DNA from: a gamma proteobacterium HTCC5015
Lineage (GTDB): Bacteria; Pseudomonadota; Gammaproteobacteria; HTCC5015
Direction: 5' to 3'
DNA: 64,000 nt
Assembly: GCA_000155715.1 (NCBI GenBank)
Contig: DS990599.1
Coordinates: 218,419 to 282,418, forward strand
Position numbers and translations under genes: made by a program. Under the pieces are notes generated by a model that saw nothing but the letters and a program-made list of their open reading frames with translations, did no database searches and had not been told where the DNA came from. Of the stretch, positions 61,251 through 64,000 are shown piece after piece; the first letter of the stretch is position 1; every line of letters starts with the position of its first letter.

Positions 61251-63704
61251 ATGTCAGCGTTGATGATTACTATTGCTGCCGTGATTGTTGCTTGGGTACT
61301 GGCCTACTATGAAGCTGGTACGCGTTTGTGGACAATCTTCGCCGCCGCCTTGTTAGGCGCGGTACTCTACGCCAGTGGCGCCGGCCAAACGGCTTGGATT
61401 GTGAGCTTTGCCGTGCTCGCTGTGCCAGCCATTATCATGAATATCAAAGCCCTGCGCAGCAGCCTTTTGACGGCGCCCATTTTTAAGGGCTTTAAAGCCG
61501 TGCTGCCCCCCATGACCTCGACTGAGCGCGAAGCGCTAGAGGCGGGCGATGTGTGGTGGGATGCGGAAATGTTCCGTGGCCGCCCCCAGTGGAACAAACT
61601 GCTGGTGGAGCACCAAGCCCCCGAGTTCACCAAGGAAGAACAGGATTTCATGGATAACCAAGTGAACACGCTTTGTTCCATGTTGGACGATTGGGCGATT
61701 GAATTTGAACAAAAAGACCTTCCCGCTGAAGTGTGGGATTACATGCGCAAAGAGAAGTTCTTCGCCATGTTGATCTCTAAAGAGTGGGGCGGTTTAGGCT
61801 TCTCGGCATTTGCGCAATCGGCGGTTGTGACCAAGATCGCGACTCGATCTCTGTCGGCTGCTGTGACTGCCATGGTGCCGAACTCACTCGGTCCCGGCGA
61901 GCTGTTGATGCACTACGGTACCGATGAGCAGAAAAAATATTGGTTGCCCGGTTTGGCCGACGGCACTCATATCCCCTGTTTTGGTTTGACGGGCCCCGAG
62001 GCGGGTTCTGATGCGGGTGCGATTCCCGACATTGGCTTTGTCTGCGAGCAAGAGTTCGAAGGCAAAAAAACGCTGGGCATTCGCCTGACCTTTGCCAAGC
62101 GCTGGATTACATTGGCGCCGGTGGCGACTGTTGTAGGCTTGGCGTTTAAATTGCAAGATCCCGATGGTTTGTTGGGCGATCCCAATAAATCGGATTACGG
62201 CATTACCTGTGCCTTGATTCCCTCAGATCACCCCGGTGTTGAAATTGGTCGTCGCCACTACCCCGGTGCCTTTATGAACGGCCCCATCAACGGTACTGAC
62301 GTGTTCATTCCCGTCGATTGGATTATTGGCGGTGCCGAAAAAGCCGGTGGCGGCTGGCGTATGCTGGTTGAGTGCTTGTCGGCAGGTCGCGGTATTTCAC
62401 TGCCAGCACTATCGGCCGCTGCGTCAAAAGTGGCCTATCGTATGACGGGGGCACACTCCCGCCTGCGTCGCCAGTTCAAAACGCCTATTGGTTTGTTTGA
62501 AGGTGTGCAAGAGGCCAACGGCCGCATTGCCGGCTTGACCTACAAGCTGGAAGCCATGCGAACGCTGACGGCTTCGGCAGTCGATGTTTGCTCGCCGTCG
62601 GTTATTACGGCCATGGCGAAGTACCACATGACGGAAATGATGCGCGTCATTGTGAACGATTCAATGGACGTGCTCGGTGGTCGTGCGGTGCAAATGGGTC
62701 CTCGCAACTATGTGGCGACGGGCTATCACGGTATTCCGATTGCGATTACGGTGGAAGGCGCCAATATCTTGACCCGCAACTTGATGATCTTCGGTCAGGG
62801 TGCGATTCGCTGCCACCCCTACGTGTTCCCCGAAATGGAAGCGGCTCGGGACGACAACCTGTCCGAGTTCGATAAGCTGTTATGGGGTCATATCGGCTAT
62901 TCAGCAAACCGTGGCATCCGTTCGTTTACCTACGCTTTAACGGGCTCGGCGTTTGCCAATACGCCGGTATCGGGCCCGATGGCCAAGTACTACAAGCAGC
63001 TGACACGCATGAGTTCGGCGCTGGCCTTTGTGTCCGATGTGACCATGGGCGTTCTGGGCGGCGACTTGAAGCGTAAAGAAAACTTGTCAGCGCGTTTGGG
63101 CGATGTCCTGTCTCAGCTGTATATGGCATCGGCGGTACTGAAGTATTTCTACGACAATGGCGAGACCGATGAAGATCTGCCTCATGCCGAGTGGGCGGTT
63201 CAGCACTCTCTGTATGAGATCCAGTTGGCGTTTGATGGCTTCTTTGCCAACTTCCCCAACCGTCTCGTTGCTCGCTTTATGAAGCTGGTCACATTCCCAA
63301 CGGGTCGCAGCTATAAGAAGCCTGCAGACGAATTGCACAACAAGCTTGCTCTTATGATGATGGAGCCCACCGCGTTGCGCGATCGTTTGACCAAAGAGGC
63401 TTACTTTGGCTCGTCTGCCGATGATGTCACCGGTCGCATGGAGTGTGCCTACAACGCGTTGATCAAGGTTGAGCCCGTTTACAATCGCTACATGAAAGCG
63501 TTTGGCAAGGGCAAGATCGAAGGTCTCGATACCGAGAGCCGTTTGAAGGACGCGGTAGAGAAGCAGATTGTGACGCAAGAAGAGGCCGATCAAATTGCCG
63601 AGTTTGACAAGCTGCGCTACGACGCGATTCTGACAGATGCCTTTGAAAAAGAGTATTTGATCGGAGCCGAAGTTGAGCATGTAGCCGGGCAAAAAGTGGC
63701 CTAG
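61251..63704 (+). CDS. fadE: Acyl-CoA dehydrogenase FadE
   Basis: FadE catalyses the first step of fatty acid beta-oxidation, FAD-dependent formation of trans-2-enoyl-CoA. The 817-residue length matches E. coli FadE (814). An N-terminal membrane region (ALMITIAAVIVAWVLAYY and a second helix pair to about 60) precedes the dehydrogenase core: FGLTGPEAGSDAGAIPD, FAKRWITLAPVATVVGLAFK, LSAGRGISLPALSA, and GGRAVQMGPRNY with VTVEGANILTRNL-like sequence (here ITVEGANILTRNLMIFGQG). It stands alone and ends at a terminator. Confidence 0.97.
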   Translation: MSALMITIAAVIVAWVLAYYEAGTRLWTIFAAALLGAVLYASGAGQTAWIVSFAVLAVPAIIMNIKALRSSLLTAPIFKGFKAVLPPMTSTEREALEAGDVWWDAEMFRGRPQWNKLLVEHQAPEFTKEEQDFMDNQVNTLCSMLDDWAIEFEQKDLPAEVWDYMRKEKFFAMLISKEWGGLGFSAFAQSAVVTKIATRSLSAAVTAMVPNSLGPGELLMHYGTDEQKKYWLPGLADGTHIPCFGLTGPEAGSDAGAIPDIGFVCEQEFEGKKTLGIRLTFAKRWITLAPVATVVGLAFKLQDPDGLLGDPNKSDYGITCALIPSDHPGVEIGRRHYPGAFMNGPINGTDVFIPVDWIIGGAEKAGGGWRMLVECLSAGRGISLPALSAAASKVAYRMTGAHSRLRRQFKTPIGLFEGVQEANGRIAGLTYKLEAMRTLTASAVDVCSPSVITAMAKYHMTEMMRVIVNDSMDVLGGRAVQMGPRNYVATGYHGIPIAITVEGANILTRNLMIFGQGAIRCHPYVFPEMEAARDDNLSEFDKLLWGHIGYSANRGIRSFTYALTGSAFANTPVSGPMAKYYKQLTRMSSALAFVSDVTMGVLGGDLKRKENLSARLGDVLSQLYMASAVLKYFYDNGETDEDLPHAEWAVQHSLYEIQLAFDGFFANFPNRLVARFMKLVTFPTGRSYKKPADELHNKLALMMMEPTALRDRLTKEAYFGSSADDVTGRMECAYNALIKVEPVYNRYMKAFGKGKIEGLDTESRLKDAVEKQIVTQEEADQIAEFDKLRYDAILTDAFEKEYLIGAEVEHVAGQKVA

Positions 63705-63727
63705 CGCATACTGCTCTCGGCAGTCGT

Positions 63728-63755
63728 AAAGCCCACCATCTGGTGGGCTTTTTTA
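63728..63755 (+). terminator. Terminator after fadE
   Basis: AAAGCCCACCA and TGGTGGGCTTT form a stem with a two-base loop followed by a T-run; a matching A side lets it also serve the META-domain gene on the other strand. Confidence 0.9.
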
Positions 63756-63773
63756 TGCCTTGTTGAAATGCGT

Positions 63774-64000
63774 TTAAGGGCTCTCGTCGGGGAAAGCTTC
63801 GATTAAGACCGCGTCGCCCGCATAAAACATGAGAGCGCCGTGTTCGCTAATATCAAAGCGCTCAACCTTTTCTAAGGCGGCTAAAAACCGCTGTTCCTGA
63901 TTCATAATGGCTTCGGGGCACATCATGCGGGTGGTCGCCGTTTGGCTAAAACTCAATTGATTTTTTTCGGCGGTATATGAGCCTGTCAGCCGATTGCAAG
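63774..64000 (-). CDS. META-domain (HslJ-like) protein, C-terminal part
   Basis: The minus-strand frame is open to the right edge, so the start is outside the window. The last 74 or so residues include CNRLTGSY, LSFSQTATTRMMCPEAIM and EQRFLAALEKV, the typical core of the META/HslJ family, small proteins that are often lipoproteins or exported and linked to heat or novobiocin stress. Two cysteines (CNR and MMC) fit a conserved disulfide or lipoprotein-proximal position. The function remains uncertain. Confidence 0.85.
   Translation of the reverse strand, partial: CNRLTGSYTAEKNQLSFSQTATTRMMCPEAIMNQEQRFLAALEKVERFDISEHGALMFYAGDAVLIEAFPDESP

Overview
The window is chromosomal DNA from a gammaproteobacterium. 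Gene order and protein families point to a marine, aerobic member of the Cellvibrionales/Pseudomonadales neighbourhood (inference from synteny and family content; no 16S rRNA is present). The block murJ-ribF-ileS-lspA-ispH followed by fimT-pilV-pilW-pilX-pilY1-pilE has the same neighbours as in Pseudomonas, and rpoD is followed by tRNA-Ile2(CAT), also as in pseudomonads.

Layout. 1-6440: cell-envelope and translation housekeeping (MurJ end, RibF, IleRS, LspA, IspH); ileS carries an in-frame amber codon. 6567-13446: minor pilins, the PilY1 adhesin and a PilE-type pilin of the type IV pilus, plus a small exported protein between pilX and pilY1. 13465-20209 (minus): ZapE, two paralogous coiled-coil proteins I do not recognise, a glutaredoxin-like protein and aminopeptidase N. 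20379-25354: a CPA2 antiporter and a large GAF/PAS-type GGDEF-EAL protein. 25434-29471 (minus): fatty acid desaturase, EamA exporter, Dyp peroxidase, TPR-like exported protein. 29610-33761: NarL-type two-component pair and two near-duplicate exported solute-binding-like proteins. 33762-36295: repeat-rich DNA, a saccharopine-dehydrogenase-like enzyme, and tRNA-Ile2 with 129-bp tandem repeats that each carry the tRNA 3' end. 36391-39026: rpoD and a thioredoxin-like protein. 39289-44646: tkt-epd-pgk-fba sugar-phosphate operon. 45187-50181: comM, an unusual protein with two complete membrane-GGDEF modules, and a cytochrome c5-like protein. 50347-55693: tRNA-Arg(CCG) with a truncated upstream duplicate, a four-gene operon built around a ZorAB/MotAB-like ion-channel pair, and a HIT-HNH gene pair. 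55690-57706 (minus): tonB-exbD-exbB behind a Fur-like box. 57795-60416: arsenic operon (arsR-arsI-arsC-acr3) interrupted by a 269-bp MITE-like element. 60546-64000: a guanidinium-exporter-like SMR protein, fadE, and the end of a META-domain gene.

The best candidates for undescribed biology are the proton-channel operon at 50744-54286, the covalently duplicated diguanylate cyclase at 46817-49219, the tRNA-3'-end repeat array at 35832-36218, the split ileS reading frame, and the tandem coiled-coil paralogs at 14611-17169. Non-coding DNA is rich in small palindromic repeats; two of the larger ones supply the stop codons of the genes in front of them.
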